A DNA stretch of 64,000 nt from SYFY01 sp041752315. Its GTDB lineage: Bacteria > Pseudomonadota > Gammaproteobacteria > Pseudomonadales > Azotimanducaceae. Numbering within the stretch: the first letter of the stretch is position 1; every line of letters begins with the position of its first letter. The stretch lies in assembly GCA_041752315.1 (NCBI GenBank), contig JBGSHJ010000021.1, positions 62,001 to 126,000 of the forward strand. The letters are read 5' to 3'. Positions 1-8,625 of this stretch are shown one piece after another. A program made the translations under genes and the position numbers. The notes below the pieces were generated by a model that saw nothing but the letters and a program-made list of their open reading frames with translations, ran no database searches and was not told the DNA's origin.

Positions 1-300
1 CGACCGGAAGAACGCTGCCCCGTCAAAGATTCCTTCTTCCGGTTCCATCCCACCCTTTCGAGTGAACGCCTGACGGACAGTCTCCGGTAAAGCCACGACC
101 CATGGGTTCACCGAACAGGGCTGCTCCGGATTGGTTTGCGCGGTGATGGCGTCCACCGGATCCCTGGCAGCCCGGTTCTGAGGCGTGGGCATGGATCCAT
201 CTTCGATGGCACCGCCGGGCAACGGACTCACGGGACCGCAGGCTCCCGTAAAGTCGGGACAGGCGAGAAGGCTGGTGCGCGGAATAGTCTGCATGGACAT
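1..300 (-). CDS. Hypothetical protein, 3' end cut by window edge
   Basis: An uninterrupted minus-strand frame of 100 codons runs off the left edge. It opens at ATG 300 with MSMQTIPRTS and also holds an in-frame ATG at 294. Codon third positions are mostly G or C, as in neighbouring genes, and the composition looks more natural than the Arg/His-rich overlapping frames. The frame stays open upstream of 300, so the true start could be earlier, for example ATG 360, which would overlap the divergent gene at 352. No ribosome site is evident before 300. I recognise no family; four cysteines and many prolines are the only notable features. Confidence 0.45.
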   Translation of the reverse strand, partial: MSMQTIPRTSLLACPDFTGACGPVSPLPGGAIEDGSMPTPQNRAARDPVDAITAQTNPEQPCSVNPWVVALPETVRQAFTRKGGMEPEEGIFDGAAFFRS

Positions 301-351
301 GGACTGCGTGCATTCGTGCTGTAATCGTACCTCAACTCCAGGGAGCCACTC

Positions 352-1251
352 ATGTCGCATGTGCTGATCACCGGTGCCAACGGTCATCTCGGGCAGCGTC
401 TGATCAAGGCATTGCCGGCAAGCGTCGACGTCATCGCGGCTGTGCGCTCTGCTGCCGCTGCGCAATCCATACCTCCGCGCCAGGGCCTGGAAGTCTTACA
501 ACTCGACTATTCGGATCCGGAGCAGTTCAAGCATGCTCTTGCGAGGGCTGACTCTGTGGTCCATCTCGTGGGCATTCTCAAGGAGACACCAGCCAACTCC
601 TACCTTCACGCGCATGAAGCCACCTGTCAGGCACTGGTTGCCGGGGCGCGTCTGGCTCGGGTGAAGCCACACATTGTCTACCCCAGCATCCTTGGATCTT
701 CAGCCAAACATCGCAACGCGTGTCTTGCCTCCAAGGGGCATGCCGAGGACATTCTTCTCGATAGCGGGTTGCCTGTCACCGTGCTGCAGGTACCGATGGT
801 CATCGGTGACGGGGACTATGCCAGTGCGGCCCTCAGGCGACGGGCGACGTCGGCATGCAGCATCGGGTTGCGGATGGAAAGCCTGGAGCAGCCGATTCAT
901 GCCGGCGACGTCGTTGCAGCGATCGAAGCGTCGCTTCAACAAGCCCATGGACGGCTCCAGCTGGCTGGGCCTGAATCACTGACTCGCCGTGCATTGGTAA
1001 AGCGTGCCGCATCGATTCTCGGCAGACGGACCACGGTGTTGTCCTTGCCCTTTGTTCTTGGAGCATACCTGGTTGATGTGCTCGAGAAGATCATGGATAA
1101 ACCACCGGTCACCCGGGCGATGCTGGAAGTGCTGGATCACGATGATGCGATCGATCCACAGCCGGCGGCTTCCCGGCTTGGAATAAGCCTGACTTCTCTC
1201 GACGAGATGTTACGGCAGGCGCTGCAGCAACCAGCTGCGCATCGTCATTGA
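352..1251 (+). CDS. NAD(P)-binding SDR-like epimerase/reductase
   Basis: The 299-residue protein opens with a Rossmann strand and a TGANGHLGQR dinucleotide motif at residues 7-16, typical of atypical SDR proteins of the NmrA / NDUFA9-like group. Segments like VVHLVGILKE and LQVPMVIGDGDY fit the same fold. It probably binds NAD(P)H; the substrate cannot be read from sequence. The start is supported by GGGAG about six bases before ATG 352. Its 3' end overlaps the convergent hydrolase gene by 42 bases. It resembles reductases that act on nucleotide sugars or quinone-associated partners, but assignment beyond superfamily is not justified. Confidence 0.8.
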   Translation: MSHVLITGANGHLGQRLIKALPASVDVIAAVRSAAAAQSIPPRQGLEVLQLDYSDPEQFKHALARADSVVHLVGILKETPANSYLHAHEATCQALVAGARLARVKPHIVYPSILGSSAKHRNACLASKGHAEDILLDSGLPVTVLQVPMVIGDGDYASAALRRRATSACSIGLRMESLEQPIHAGDVVAAIEASLQQAHGRLQLAGPESLTRRALVKRAASILGRRTTVLSLPFVLGAYLVDVLEKIMDKPPVTRAMLEVLDHDDAIDPQPAASRLGISLTSLDEMLRQALQQPAAHRH

Positions 1252-2124
1252 AACCAGCTCGCTCGCGTCCTGCTGCACGAAGTGACCGGCGCCGGGAACC
1301 GTGACCAGGGTCAGATCCTTGTCCAGCCAGTCCCAGGTGTTGTTGAGCGCCGCTGGCAGCAATGCCTGATCGTCAAGGCCATGGAACATCAGCACCGGCA
1401 TGGCGACCTTCGGCATCGCTGGTGGGGCAGTTGCCGCCTCACCCGTCGCCTGCGGACGAGGATAATTGGCTTTGTAGTAATTCAGCATTCCTTCGAAGCT
1501 GCTGCGCGAAAACGCCTCGACGTAGGCCTTTCGAGCCTCGGTGTCCTTGACCCAACCGGCCAGACCTTCCGCGGTCAGGCTCTTGTGTGCATCCGGTTGC
1601 TGGAAACGGAAGGCATAGGCGCTGTTGGACTGTTGTGTCTTGTTCGTTGCCAGCTCCCGTGCCAGACCTTGTGGGTGCGGCAGATTGAGAATGATCAGAT
1701 GGCTCACCAGATCCGGTCGCGACATGGCGACGTTCCACGCAACCGCACCACCCCAGTCATGGCCGACAACAATGGCGGATTCGGCTCCCTCTGCTGCAAT
1801 CACGGCAGCGACGTCTGCGACGAGATTTGGCATGGCGTAGGCTGCCACTCCCACCGGCTGGTCACTTTTGTTGTAGCCGCGCTGGTCAATTGCGGCGATC
1901 CGAAAATGAGGCGCGAGGATCGCCATCTGGTCTCGCCAGGAGTACCAGAAATCAGGGAAGCCATGGATCATCACCACCAGCGGCCGCTCGCCCTTGCCAG
2001 CGCCGGCAGTCACATAGTGAATCTTCACGCCATCGTTGGTCGCGAAGTGATCCTTCACATCCAGTGCATGGGCTGTACAGAACGTGACGGAGAGCGTGAT
2101 CAGCAAGGCAGCTCGTAGACTCAT
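1210..2124 (-). CDS. Exported alpha/beta hydrolase, epoxide-hydrolase-like
   Basis: The 304-residue protein starts with a probable signal peptide (MSLRAALLITLSVTFCTAHA), so it is likely periplasmic. The alpha/beta hydrolase core shows HGFPD at about residue 54, which fits the oxyanion region, and GHDWGG at 121-126. Asp123 as nucleophile points to the epoxide hydrolase / haloalkane dehalogenase branch rather than serine esterases. GAGHFVQQD near the C terminus supplies the catalytic His. It lies 14 bases downstream of the esterase-like gene on the same strand, so the two may be co-transcribed. The substrate is unknown. Confidence 0.82.
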   Translation of the reverse strand: MSLRAALLITLSVTFCTAHALDVKDHFATNDGVKIHYVTAGAGKGERPLVVMIHGFPDFWYSWRDQMAILAPHFRIAAIDQRGYNKSDQPVGVAAYAMPNLVADVAAVIAAEGAESAIVVGHDWGGAVAWNVAMSRPDLVSHLIILNLPHPQGLARELATNKTQQSNSAYAFRFQQPDAHKSLTAEGLAGWVKDTEARKAYVEAFSRSSFEGMLNYYKANYPRPQATGEAATAPPAMPKVAMPVLMFHGLDDQALLPAALNNTWDWLDKDLTLVTVPGAGHFVQQDASELVSMTMRSWLLQRLP

Positions 2125-2138
2125 GGTCAGTACTCGGT

Positions 2139-3230
2139 TCAGTGCAGATGTCGGTATAAAAACGGCAGGCTCATATCCATCCGGTAGTCGATGCCGGAGT
2201 GTGAGTCAGCAAACTCCTCGTACGTATGGTTGATCCCGTGTCGACGCAGTTCGCGAGCCAGCTGACGGGCACCATAGTGCAGGTGGTATTGATCGTGCCA
2301 CCCGCAATCGATGAAAATACCTTTCAGCGATCGCAGGTTCTTCAGATGGCGCTGCACCATGTGAACGGGATCATGAGCAAGCCAGCGACGCCAGCGGGCA
2401 GGAATGAGTTCACCCGTCTCGAGATCAAACGGTAGATGAAAGCCATTGGCCACTGCCGGATTCGGGTCGTAGGTGGCGGCCATGCAGAGCAGCATGAGCG
2501 TCATCACCTCGTTGCCTGAAGGCCTGGGCTTTTTCCAGATCTGCTCAAGGAAGCGCTTCACACGACCATCATCGACACCTGGGTCCGGTTGAGGCACCTG
2601 TTTCGGAGGTCGAAACAAACCGGGTTTGAGTGCGGGGTGACGATGTTTTGCCAGCACGTCAAGCGCGGTTGGCCACTCCGCGCGATAGCAGAAATCGAAA
2701 TAGGCATCACCCGAGTGGTCAGCAACTGCGCCCCAGTAACGCGCGTATTTCATGCCATGGACTATTGCACCGTAGCCACCGGACGACTTGCCAAAGCAGC
2801 CACGATGTTCTCGATCAGGAGCGGTGTTGAAGGACTTGTCGACAAATGGTACGAGTTCCTGGGTCAGATAGTGGGCATAGGCGCCGATAGCGGTCGAATT
2901 GATGTACTGATTGCCACCGAGAGAGGTGAAACAGTCCGGGAACACGACGATGACCGGTCCGATCTTCTTCTCTGCGGTCAGTCGGGCAAGCTGTTCCGGA
3001 ACGTTTTCGTCAAACGCTTTCCATGCAACATGGGATGGCCCGGAACCCGTATAACCCGTCAGGTCGAACAACACCGGGTACTGCTTCTTGCCTTCAGTAC
3101 GATAATTTGGTGGCAGCCAGACAGGAAAGGTTCGCGTAGCAGGATCGCCCAGTGGATTGTCCGCAAGCAACGACGAAGTGTGCTCGACATACACGACCTG
3201 GCCTGCTGGCCAGGTGGGGCGCTTGCGCAT
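2139..3230 (-). CDS. Esterase-family alpha/beta hydrolase
   Basis: The 363-residue protein resembles the esterase D / enterochelin-esterase-type family. FPVWLPPNYR near residue 35, PVIVVFPDCF in the middle and GKSSGGYGAIVHG near residue 150 (G-x-S-x-G nucleophile elbow) support a serine hydrolase. The C-terminal IDCGWHDQYHLHYGARQL followed by EFADSHSGIDYR supplies likely catalytic Asp and His. No clear signal peptide is visible. It is preceded by a strong hairpin that separates it from htpX and is followed closely by the epoxide-hydrolase-like gene. The natural ester is unknown. Confidence 0.75.
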   Translation of the reverse strand: MRKRPTWPAGQVVYVEHTSSLLADNPLGDPATRTFPVWLPPNYRTEGKKQYPVLFDLTGYTGSGPSHVAWKAFDENVPEQLARLTAEKKIGPVIVVFPDCFTSLGGNQYINSTAIGAYAHYLTQELVPFVDKSFNTAPDREHRGCFGKSSGGYGAIVHGMKYARYWGAVADHSGDAYFDFCYRAEWPTALDVLAKHRHPALKPGLFRPPKQVPQPDPGVDDGRVKRFLEQIWKKPRPSGNEVMTLMLLCMAATYDPNPAVANGFHLPFDLETGELIPARWRRWLAHDPVHMVQRHLKNLRSLKGIFIDCGWHDQYHLHYGARQLARELRRHGINHTYEEFADSHSGIDYRMDMSLPFLYRHLH

Positions 3231-3261
3231 GGTGCAGTATCCCGGAGCGATGACAGTGGAT

Positions 3262-3284
3262 GGCTGCAGAGATTATCTGCAGCC
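3262..3284 (-). terminator. Hairpin between htpX and the esterase gene
   Basis: A perfect inverted repeat with 9-base arms (GGCTGCAGA / TCTGCAGCC) and a 5-base loop lies 15 bases beyond the htpX stop on the minus strand. No T-run follows, so it may be a weak or Rho-assisted terminator or an mRNA-stabilising hairpin. Confidence 0.5.
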
Positions 3285-3298
3285 AGAAGCCACCCCTG

Positions 3299-4183
3299 TC
3301 AAGCGGCGTCGCGAAGCGCCTGGATGCGCACTTCCAGCGGCGGGTGGGAGGCGAACAGCGCACGGAACCCTTCCTGCAGCCCACCCGAGATACCAAATGC
3401 GGTCATGGATTCAGGTAGCACGGAAGGTTGGCCAGAGGCGATTCGCAAACGCTCCAGTGCCGCGATCATTGCCGGTCGACTCGAGAGCGTGGCACCGGAG
3501 ATATCAGCACGGAACTCGCGGCGGCGCGAGAACCACGCAACAATCATCGAGGCGAGTATGCCAAGCACCAGTTCCGCGACGATTGAAGTGACGAAGTAGC
3601 CGATGCCGTGGCCTTGTTCATTCTTGAGGATCACGCGATCCACGAAGTGACCGATGATTCGGGCGAAGAACATGACAAATGTGTTCACCACCCCCTGGAT
3701 CAGGGTCAGGGTCACCATGTCCCCGTTGGCGACATGACCGATTTCATGTCCCAGAACAGCTTCAACTTCGGCGCGGCTCATGTGATCGAGCAGACCGGTG
3801 CTCACTGCCACCAATGCACTGTTGCGGCTGGCGCCAGTGGCAAACGCGTTCGGTTGGTTGGAAGGGAAAATGGCTACTTCAGGCATGCCGATGCCGGCAG
3901 CCTTGGCCTGTCTTTCAACGGTAGCGACCAGCCAGCGCTCCGTTTCGTTGCGCGGGGTCTCGATAACCTGGGCACCCGTTCCGCGCTTTGCCATCCACTT
4001 CGAGATCAGCAGCGAAATGAACGCACCCCCAAAACCGATGAGCGAGCAGAAAACCAGCAATGCCTGGAGGTTCAGATCAACGCCGTTGGCTTGCAGAATC
4101 GACTCAAACCCAAGCAATCGGAAGGTCACACTGGCAATCAGGACAACAGCCAGGTTGGTCATCAGAAAGAGGACGATGCGCAT
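3299..4183 (-). CDS. htpX: Membrane zinc protease HtpX
   Basis: HtpX is an inner-membrane M48 metalloprotease that degrades misfolded membrane proteins under envelope stress. The start at 4183 gives MRIVLFLMTN, the family's usual hydrophobic N terminus, and a 294-residue product, close to the normal length. The frame is also open to an ATG at 4249, but that would add a non-homologous leader. Two N-terminal membrane segments (about 5-25 and 40-60) precede the zinc motif HEIGH at 146-150. Two more membrane segments follow, then RRREFRAD, whose Glu is the third zinc ligand. The gene stands alone on this strand, with a hairpin downstream. Confidence 0.95.
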   Translation of the reverse strand: MRIVLFLMTNLAVVLIASVTFRLLGFESILQANGVDLNLQALLVFCSLIGFGGAFISLLISKWMAKRGTGAQVIETPRNETERWLVATVERQAKAAGIGMPEVAIFPSNQPNAFATGASRNSALVAVSTGLLDHMSRAEVEAVLGHEIGHVANGDMVTLTLIQGVVNTFVMFFARIIGHFVDRVILKNEQGHGIGYFVTSIVAELVLGILASMIVAWFSRRREFRADISGATLSSRPAMIAALERLRIASGQPSVLPESMTAFGISGGLQEGFRALFASHPPLEVRIQALRDAA

Positions 4184-4301
4184 GTTCCGGATACTCCAGT
4201 CGGATGGTGAGCACTCCGGACAATATATGGGTGGGAAAAGCGAATTCAAGGTTGCGCCGGAAATGCCACTGGCCGCACGGTATTGCTGACCGCGCGCGAT
4301 T

Positions 4302-5060
4302 ATGTTCGAACTGATCGACGCATTGGGTTCGGGTATGGCGGACGCATTTCACAAGCCTGCTGAAGGCGGCAATGAACTGGCGATGCTACGTGGTGAAATC
4401 GCGAAGTGGCAGCAGCGTGTGCCGAAGATCACCGAACTCCTGCGCAAGCGCAGCGAAGCGCTCGCGGAGTCGGAACTGCAGAATCGACAGCTGCGAAAGG
4501 CGCTCGCCGAAGCCCAGGAAACGGTTGCACAATCCAGCAGCGAGACACGGACGCCTGCCTCCGGCAGTGGTCGAGACAACCCGGAAGAAGTGGTGCACAC
4601 GATGCGCCTCGAGGTGTCGCGATTGCAGAAAGAACTGGGTTCCCTGCAGACACGGAATCGCATGCTCGCAGAAACAGTTGAAGTGCTGACCCACCAGTTA
4701 TCCCGTTCGAACGCAGATTTGCTGGTCTTCAGGCGAGCGCAGCATCCGCCACCGGTCGAGGTGGTGCTGCAGCCGGCTGCAGCGAACGAGAGTGGGCAGG
4801 TTCCAACCTTCCTCCCCCCGCCGGCCCCGGCATTGGGGATGCCCGATCTGCTGCAAATTCACGGTGTTGGAGTCAAAATCCGGAAGCGCCTCGTTGATGC
4901 GGGCATCAACACCATCGAAACGCTGGCGACCCTGACCGATTTACAGCTGGATGACCCTGCATTTTCCTTGTTTTCTCTTGGGCCGCGGATTCGACGCGAG
5001 CGCTGGGTCGAGCAGGCCCGCCATTTGCTGGAAGCCCGGACGGCTGTCGAAAAACTCTGA
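4302..5060 (+). CDS. Coiled-coil protein with C-terminal helix-hairpin-helix
   Basis: The 252-residue protein has three parts: a short N terminus, a long heptad-rich coiled coil from about residue 28 to 150, and a Pro/Ala-rich linker leading to a C-terminal domain at about 175-250. That domain contains LLQIHGVGVKIRKRLVDAGI, a helix-hairpin-helix of the type in DUF4332-like and DNA-binding proteins. The layout suggests an oligomeric scaffold with a non-specific DNA or protein-binding tip. No membrane segment is visible. It is divergent from htpX with about 118 bases between starts. Its specific role is unknown. Confidence 0.75.
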   Translation: MFELIDALGSGMADAFHKPAEGGNELAMLRGEIAKWQQRVPKITELLRKRSEALAESELQNRQLRKALAEAQETVAQSSSETRTPASGSGRDNPEEVVHTMRLEVSRLQKELGSLQTRNRMLAETVEVLTHQLSRSNADLLVFRRAQHPPPVEVVLQPAAANESGQVPTFLPPPAPALGMPDLLQIHGVGVKIRKRLVDAGINTIETLATLTDLQLDDPAFSLFSLGPRIRRERWVEQARHLLEARTAVEKL

Positions 5061-5085
5061 GCACTACTGGCTAAATACACATAAA

Positions 5086-5104
5086 CGAAAGACTTTTTCT
5101 TTCG
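5086..5104 (+). terminator. Small hairpin after the coiled-coil gene
   Basis: An inverted repeat CGAAAGA / TCTTTCG with a 5-base loop (CTTTT) starts 26 bases after the stop of the coiled-coil gene. The T-rich stretch is in the loop, not after the stem, so termination strength is uncertain. Confidence 0.4.
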
Positions 5105-5164
5105 GTATCTCCGGGCTATAGTTCAAAGACCTGAGAACGGTCAGCTTTGCGAAGGTTATAGACG

Positions 5165-5395
5165 ATGGCGACGGAACCAACGGTTACCGTCGACTCTGAA
5201 TCTCTGGACTCGCGACGCTCCGGCGAAGACCGCCGGTCGGAAATGGATAGGCGCCGTGCATCGAAAGGGTTGTTCGAGCTAAGGGCCAGGCGAGATGGAC
5301 TCGCTTCCGATCGAAGGCAAAATTCACGTCGAGGTGAAGGCACCGATGTGAAAGTTCGCTGGTATGCGTTTTGGCGACGTACAGAGAGTTTGTAG
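5165..5395 (+). CDS. Small arginine-rich protein with DRR repeats
   Basis: The 76-residue protein is rich in Arg, Asp and Ser, with repeated R-R-x-x-x-D-R-R units (RRSGEDRRSEMDRRR, then ASDRRQNSRRGEG) and a C-terminal VRWYAFWRR. GAAGG nine bases before ATG 5165 is a good ribosome site. Small proteins with this repeated motif are, to my recollection, scattered in gammaproteobacteria with no assigned function. It could be a nucleic-acid or protein-binding tail. A 378-codon frame on the opposite strand also spans this region but crosses the cytochrome gene and is not credible. The next gene is the di-haem cytochrome 116 bases on. Confidence 0.55.
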   Translation: MATEPTVTVDSESLDSRRSGEDRRSEMDRRRASKGLFELRARRDGLASDRRQNSRRGEGTDVKVRWYAFWRRTESL

Positions 5396-5511
5396 TCGAC
5401 GACAACGAGACGGCGGATAAGAACATAAAGAATCCAGCACGCCATTGTTGTCAGTGGGCTGTCGTGCGAAGCCTGTTCAAGTTTGTCTGCAAGTTTATCT
5501 ATGAGGAATCG

Positions 5512-6138
5512 ATGAAAAACGCTCACGCGCGTTTGTTGGCGCTGGTGTTTGTGCTGCTGTCCCCCTTCTGTGTGGCGGCCGGTGACGTTGCCCAGGGCAA
5601 GGCAGCCTTCGTGGTCTGCACCGCATGCCATGGTCAGAGCGGCGAAGGCAACATGGCCATGAATGCGCCCCGTCTTGCAGGCCAGGAAGGCTGGTATCTG
5701 GTTCGGCAGCTTGAGGCGTACCGGCTCGGACATCGTGGCACCAAACCCGGAGACACCTTCGGCATGCAGATGCGGCCTATGGCCAGCACGGTGTCCACAC
5801 CAGCGGCAATCGAAAATTTGACAGCCTATGTGGCAACGCTCCCGGTGACCAAAAGCCCGGTGACCGTCAAGGGTGATGCAGTGGCAGGCAAAACCGCGTA
5901 CGTGGTGTGTGCCGCCTGCCATGGACAGAAGGCTGAAGGACTTGAGCAGATGAGTGGACCCCGACTCGCTGGTCAGGACGACTGGTATCTTGTTCGTCAG
6001 GTCCAGAATTTCAAGAAGGGACTGCGAGGCTACCACCCGGAGGACGTGTTTGGCCGGCAGATGGCGCCCATGGCCGCAACACTTGCCGACGATACTGCGA
6101 TCAGCAATGTGGTCGCCTACATCAACTCGTTGAATTGA
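5512..6138 (+). CDS. Di-haem cytochrome c (c4 / c553 type)
   Basis: The start at ATG 5512, with GAGGA four bases upstream, gives a 208-residue protein with a clear signal peptide (cleavage after about VAAG at 24). Two similar domains follow, each with a haem-binding C-x-x-C-H (CTACH about residue 36, CAACH about 132), a PRLAGQ motif and an axial Met candidate in MQMRPMA or RQMAPMA. This duplicated layout matches cytochrome c4 and related di-haem periplasmic electron carriers. The gene is seven bases upstream of alr, an unusual pairing that suggests co-transcription without an obvious functional link. Confidence 0.88.
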   Translation: MKNAHARLLALVFVLLSPFCVAAGDVAQGKAAFVVCTACHGQSGEGNMAMNAPRLAGQEGWYLVRQLEAYRLGHRGTKPGDTFGMQMRPMASTVSTPAAIENLTAYVATLPVTKSPVTVKGDAVAGKTAYVVCAACHGQKAEGLEQMSGPRLAGQDDWYLVRQVQNFKKGLRGYHPEDVFGRQMAPMAATLADDTAISNVVAYINSLN

Positions 6139-6145
6139 CTGTCGT

Positions 6146-7192
6146 TTGTCTTCCCGACTTACGGTCGATCTGAATGCGATAGGCGAGAATTTTCGAACCC
6201 TGAGCCAGTACTCACGCTCCGGGGCCGTCCTCAAGGCAGACGCGTATGGCATGGGCGCGACGCGGGTTGGACGGCACCTTCAGACGCTGGGCTGTGAGGA
6301 CTTCTTCGTTGCGACCGTGACTGAAGGTGTGCAGCTCCGGCAGTCCCTGCTTTCACACGCACGAATTCACGTTTTTGAAGGCGCCGTAGAAAGCACGGTC
6401 GAAGTCTTGCGCGAACATGATCTGCGTCCGATCCTCAATACTCCGGGGCAACTGGATACCTGGCGGGCCAAAGGGCGGGGCCGGGTGTGCAGCGTGCATG
6501 TCGATACTGGCATGGCTCGTCTGGGCCTGCCTTGGCATGCGATCGAGATGATTGATCTGCTTGGACTGAACGTTGAGTCAGTGCTTACTCACATGGCTTG
6601 CGCGGACGAACCGGAACTACCTTTCAACGCACTCCAGGTGGAACGCTTCTCCGCCATCCTCCCTCACTTTCCAGGCGCATCGATCAGTCTCGGCAACAGT
6701 GCAGCGATGCTGTCGGGCTTCCATGATCAGTTCGAGCGGCCACACCTTGGGCGTCCCGGGATTGCCCTTTATGGCGGCAACCCTTTCTCGAAACGGGCCA
6801 ATCCCATGCGCCAGGTGGCGCTTGTGGAAGCCCGTATCCTCCAGATCCGGCGTGTCAGCGCGGGTGAACCGGTCGGTTACGGGGGTACCCACGTCTCGCC
6901 GGGAGATGCCGACATCGCCACACTTGGCATCGGCTATGCAGACGGAGTGCCACGCTCGCTGTCCAACGTTGGCTGTGTAGCCCGAGGTGACCGACGATTT
7001 CCAATCGTCGGTCGAGTCAGCATGGATCTCCTGCAGGCCGACGTCACAGGCAGCGCAGTGAACGAAGGTGATTGGCTCGAGGTATTTGGACGGGAGATTG
7101 CTCTGGACGAAATGGCGGCACGAGCAGGCTCGTTCAGCTATGAGATTCTGACTCGAACTGGCCCTCGTCTGGCGCGCATCTACCTCGCCTGA
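6146..7192 (+). CDS. alr: Alanine racemase
   Basis: This PLP enzyme makes D-alanine for peptidoglycan. The 348-residue frame starts at TTG 6146, seven bases after the cytochrome stop, with no clear ribosome site, so translation may be coupled. The PLP lysine is K30 in VLKADAYGMG. MARLGLP and the GYADGVPRS segment, with the second catalytic region, match the fold. The C-terminal domain contains GRVSMDLLQADVT. Its 3' end overlaps the convergent TPR gene by 13 bases. Homology is clear; the catabolic and anabolic isoforms cannot be told apart from sequence alone. Confidence 0.92.
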   Translation: MSSRLTVDLNAIGENFRTLSQYSRSGAVLKADAYGMGATRVGRHLQTLGCEDFFVATVTEGVQLRQSLLSHARIHVFEGAVESTVEVLREHDLRPILNTPGQLDTWRAKGRGRVCSVHVDTGMARLGLPWHAIEMIDLLGLNVESVLTHMACADEPELPFNALQVERFSAILPHFPGASISLGNSAAMLSGFHDQFERPHLGRPGIALYGGNPFSKRANPMRQVALVEARILQIRRVSAGEPVGYGGTHVSPGDADIATLGIGYADGVPRSLSNVGCVARGDRRFPIVGRVSMDLLQADVTGSAVNEGDWLEVFGREIALDEMAARAGSFSYEILTRTGPRLARIYLA

Positions 7193-7722
7193 TTCCCTTC
7201 CGGGGGCATCAACCGCTCGCCTTCTTCGGAAGAATGACCTGCCGCCGACAGCGCATCCCGCATCGCGCCGACGATGTCGCCACGCTGACGACGAATGATC
7301 CCCCGATTGAATGCTGCAAGGGGTAACGGGCGGGTCATCAGTACTTCGCTGTACGCTGTTTCTGCCGCCGCGAGATCACCTTCAAGCCAGGCCAGGTAAC
7401 CCAGCGTCATTCGCGCATCTATGGCGTTGGGATGAATCCGGATCGCTTCGGTCAGATCCGCCCGGGCTGTCTGTCTGTCTTCCTGGCGAATGCGCAGGAT
7501 CGCTCGATTGTTCAGGATGGCCGCAGAGGCTTCCGAAGTTTTTGCATCGGTCAGCGCAGCGGTGCAATAACCGACGATTCTGTCGCTGACCTCGAGATCG
7601 GGAGATTCCGATGCGGCCTGGAAACATACATCCGCCATGTCGAATTCCACCTTCGAAGGAACAGCGGCGAGCCCGAACGATGTCAGCACAGACGTGGCCA
7701 GGAAAGTGATAGTGCGTAACAT
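7180..7722 (-). CDS. Exported tetratricopeptide-repeat protein
   Basis: Choosing ATG 7722 gives a 180-residue protein with a signal peptide (MLRTITFLATSVLTSFGLA). The frame is open much further upstream, but that part lies antisense to the SDR gene and is low-quality. After the leader come at least three TPR-like helical pairs, including AILNNRAILRIRQEDRQTAR, a second copy around TLGYLAWLEGDLAAAETAY and a third around AFNRGIIRRQRGDIVGAM. TPR proteins mediate protein-protein contacts; the partner is unknown. It is divergent from the SDR gene, 42 bases between starts. Confidence 0.72.
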   Translation of the reverse strand: MLRTITFLATSVLTSFGLAAVPSKVEFDMADVCFQAASESPDLEVSDRIVGYCTAALTDAKTSEASAAILNNRAILRIRQEDRQTARADLTEAIRIHPNAIDARMTLGYLAWLEGDLAAAETAYSEVLMTRPLPLAAFNRGIIRRQRGDIVGAMRDALSAAGHSSEEGERLMPPEGNQAR

Positions 7723-7764
7723 AGGGCGGATTCTAACTGAGCAAGCCATCGGGGAGTGCGGATC

Positions 7765-8580
7765 ATGGGGGCAGCAACCGTAAATAGGCAGGGACTCCTT
7801 GCGGGCAAGGTGGCCGTCGTCACCGGTGCCAGCCGTGGCATTGGTGAAGCGATTGCTCTGCGCTATGCAATGGAGGGCGCGCGTGTGGTGGTGTCGGCCC
7901 GTACTGTCGAAGAAGGTGATCACATACTTCCCGGCAGTATCAGCGCGACAGTCAACCGCATTCGCGCTGCGGGCGGTGAAGCCGTGGCGGTTCGTGCTGA
8001 CCTGGCCAAGGAAGCAGATCGGCTTGGGCTTATCGATGCCGCCGAAGCAGCCTTCGGCCCGGTCGACATTCTGGTCAACAATGCCGCTGTGACGTTTTAC
8101 GCTCCGGTTGTGAGCTTTTCCGAAAAGCGATTTCGCCTCATGATGGATGTTCAGGTCTGGGGCCCGTTCCAGCTCGCGCAGCGAGTGCTGCCTGCCATGG
8201 TGCTTCGTGGCAGTGGCTGGATTCTGAACATTTCCTCGCACGCAGCCATACATCCGGACAAAACCCTCGGCCGATCGGGTGGTGCGGTGTATGGCATGTG
8301 CAAGGCTGCGCTTGAACGGTTCACGACGGGTCTTGCCGTGGAGCACTACAACGATGGCATTGGTGTCAACGTGATATCTCCAGGCCTGGTAGCCACTCCA
8401 GGCGCGGTCCATCACAACCTGATCAACGAACAGAGCAAACACCGCGTGACACCGGTCGAACATATAGCCGAGGCGTGTTTGCGACTTGTGCATGGCGACT
8501 CGAAGCAGCTGACCGGTCGTATCGACTATGCTGATGCAGTAATGAAGGAATTTGGTCTGGGGGCGCCGGCTCTCATCTGA
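7765..8580 (+). CDS. SDR family oxidoreductase
   Basis: This is a classical short-chain dehydrogenase of about 271 residues. The coenzyme motif is VTGASRGIG near the N terminus, NNAA follows in the middle, and the catalytic set appears as a Ser in ISSHAA and Y-x-x-x-K in YGMCKAAL. ATG 7765 is preferred over GTG 7756 because GGGGAG at 7751-7756 sits eight bases before the ATG and overlaps the GTG. It leads the forward run ending with the carboxylase subunits, 45 bases before alanine dehydrogenase. Substrate is unknown. Confidence 0.85.
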   Translation: MGAATVNRQGLLAGKVAVVTGASRGIGEAIALRYAMEGARVVVSARTVEEGDHILPGSISATVNRIRAAGGEAVAVRADLAKEADRLGLIDAAEAAFGPVDILVNNAAVTFYAPVVSFSEKRFRLMMDVQVWGPFQLAQRVLPAMVLRGSGWILNISSHAAIHPDKTLGRSGGAVYGMCKAALERFTTGLAVEHYNDGIGVNVISPGLVATPGAVHHNLINEQSKHRVTPVEHIAEACLRLVHGDSKQLTGRIDYADAVMKEFGLGAPALI

Positions 8581-8625
8581 TCTGGTCTGATCGGTCCGGT
8601 AACCGGCGAAAGTGTGGAGGTTGTG

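Noticed and set aside
5116..6252. Long minus-strand open frame across the Arg-rich and cytochrome genes
   Set aside because: It lies antisense to the clear di-haem cytochrome and to good forward ribosome sites, and has His/Arg-rich shadow composition.
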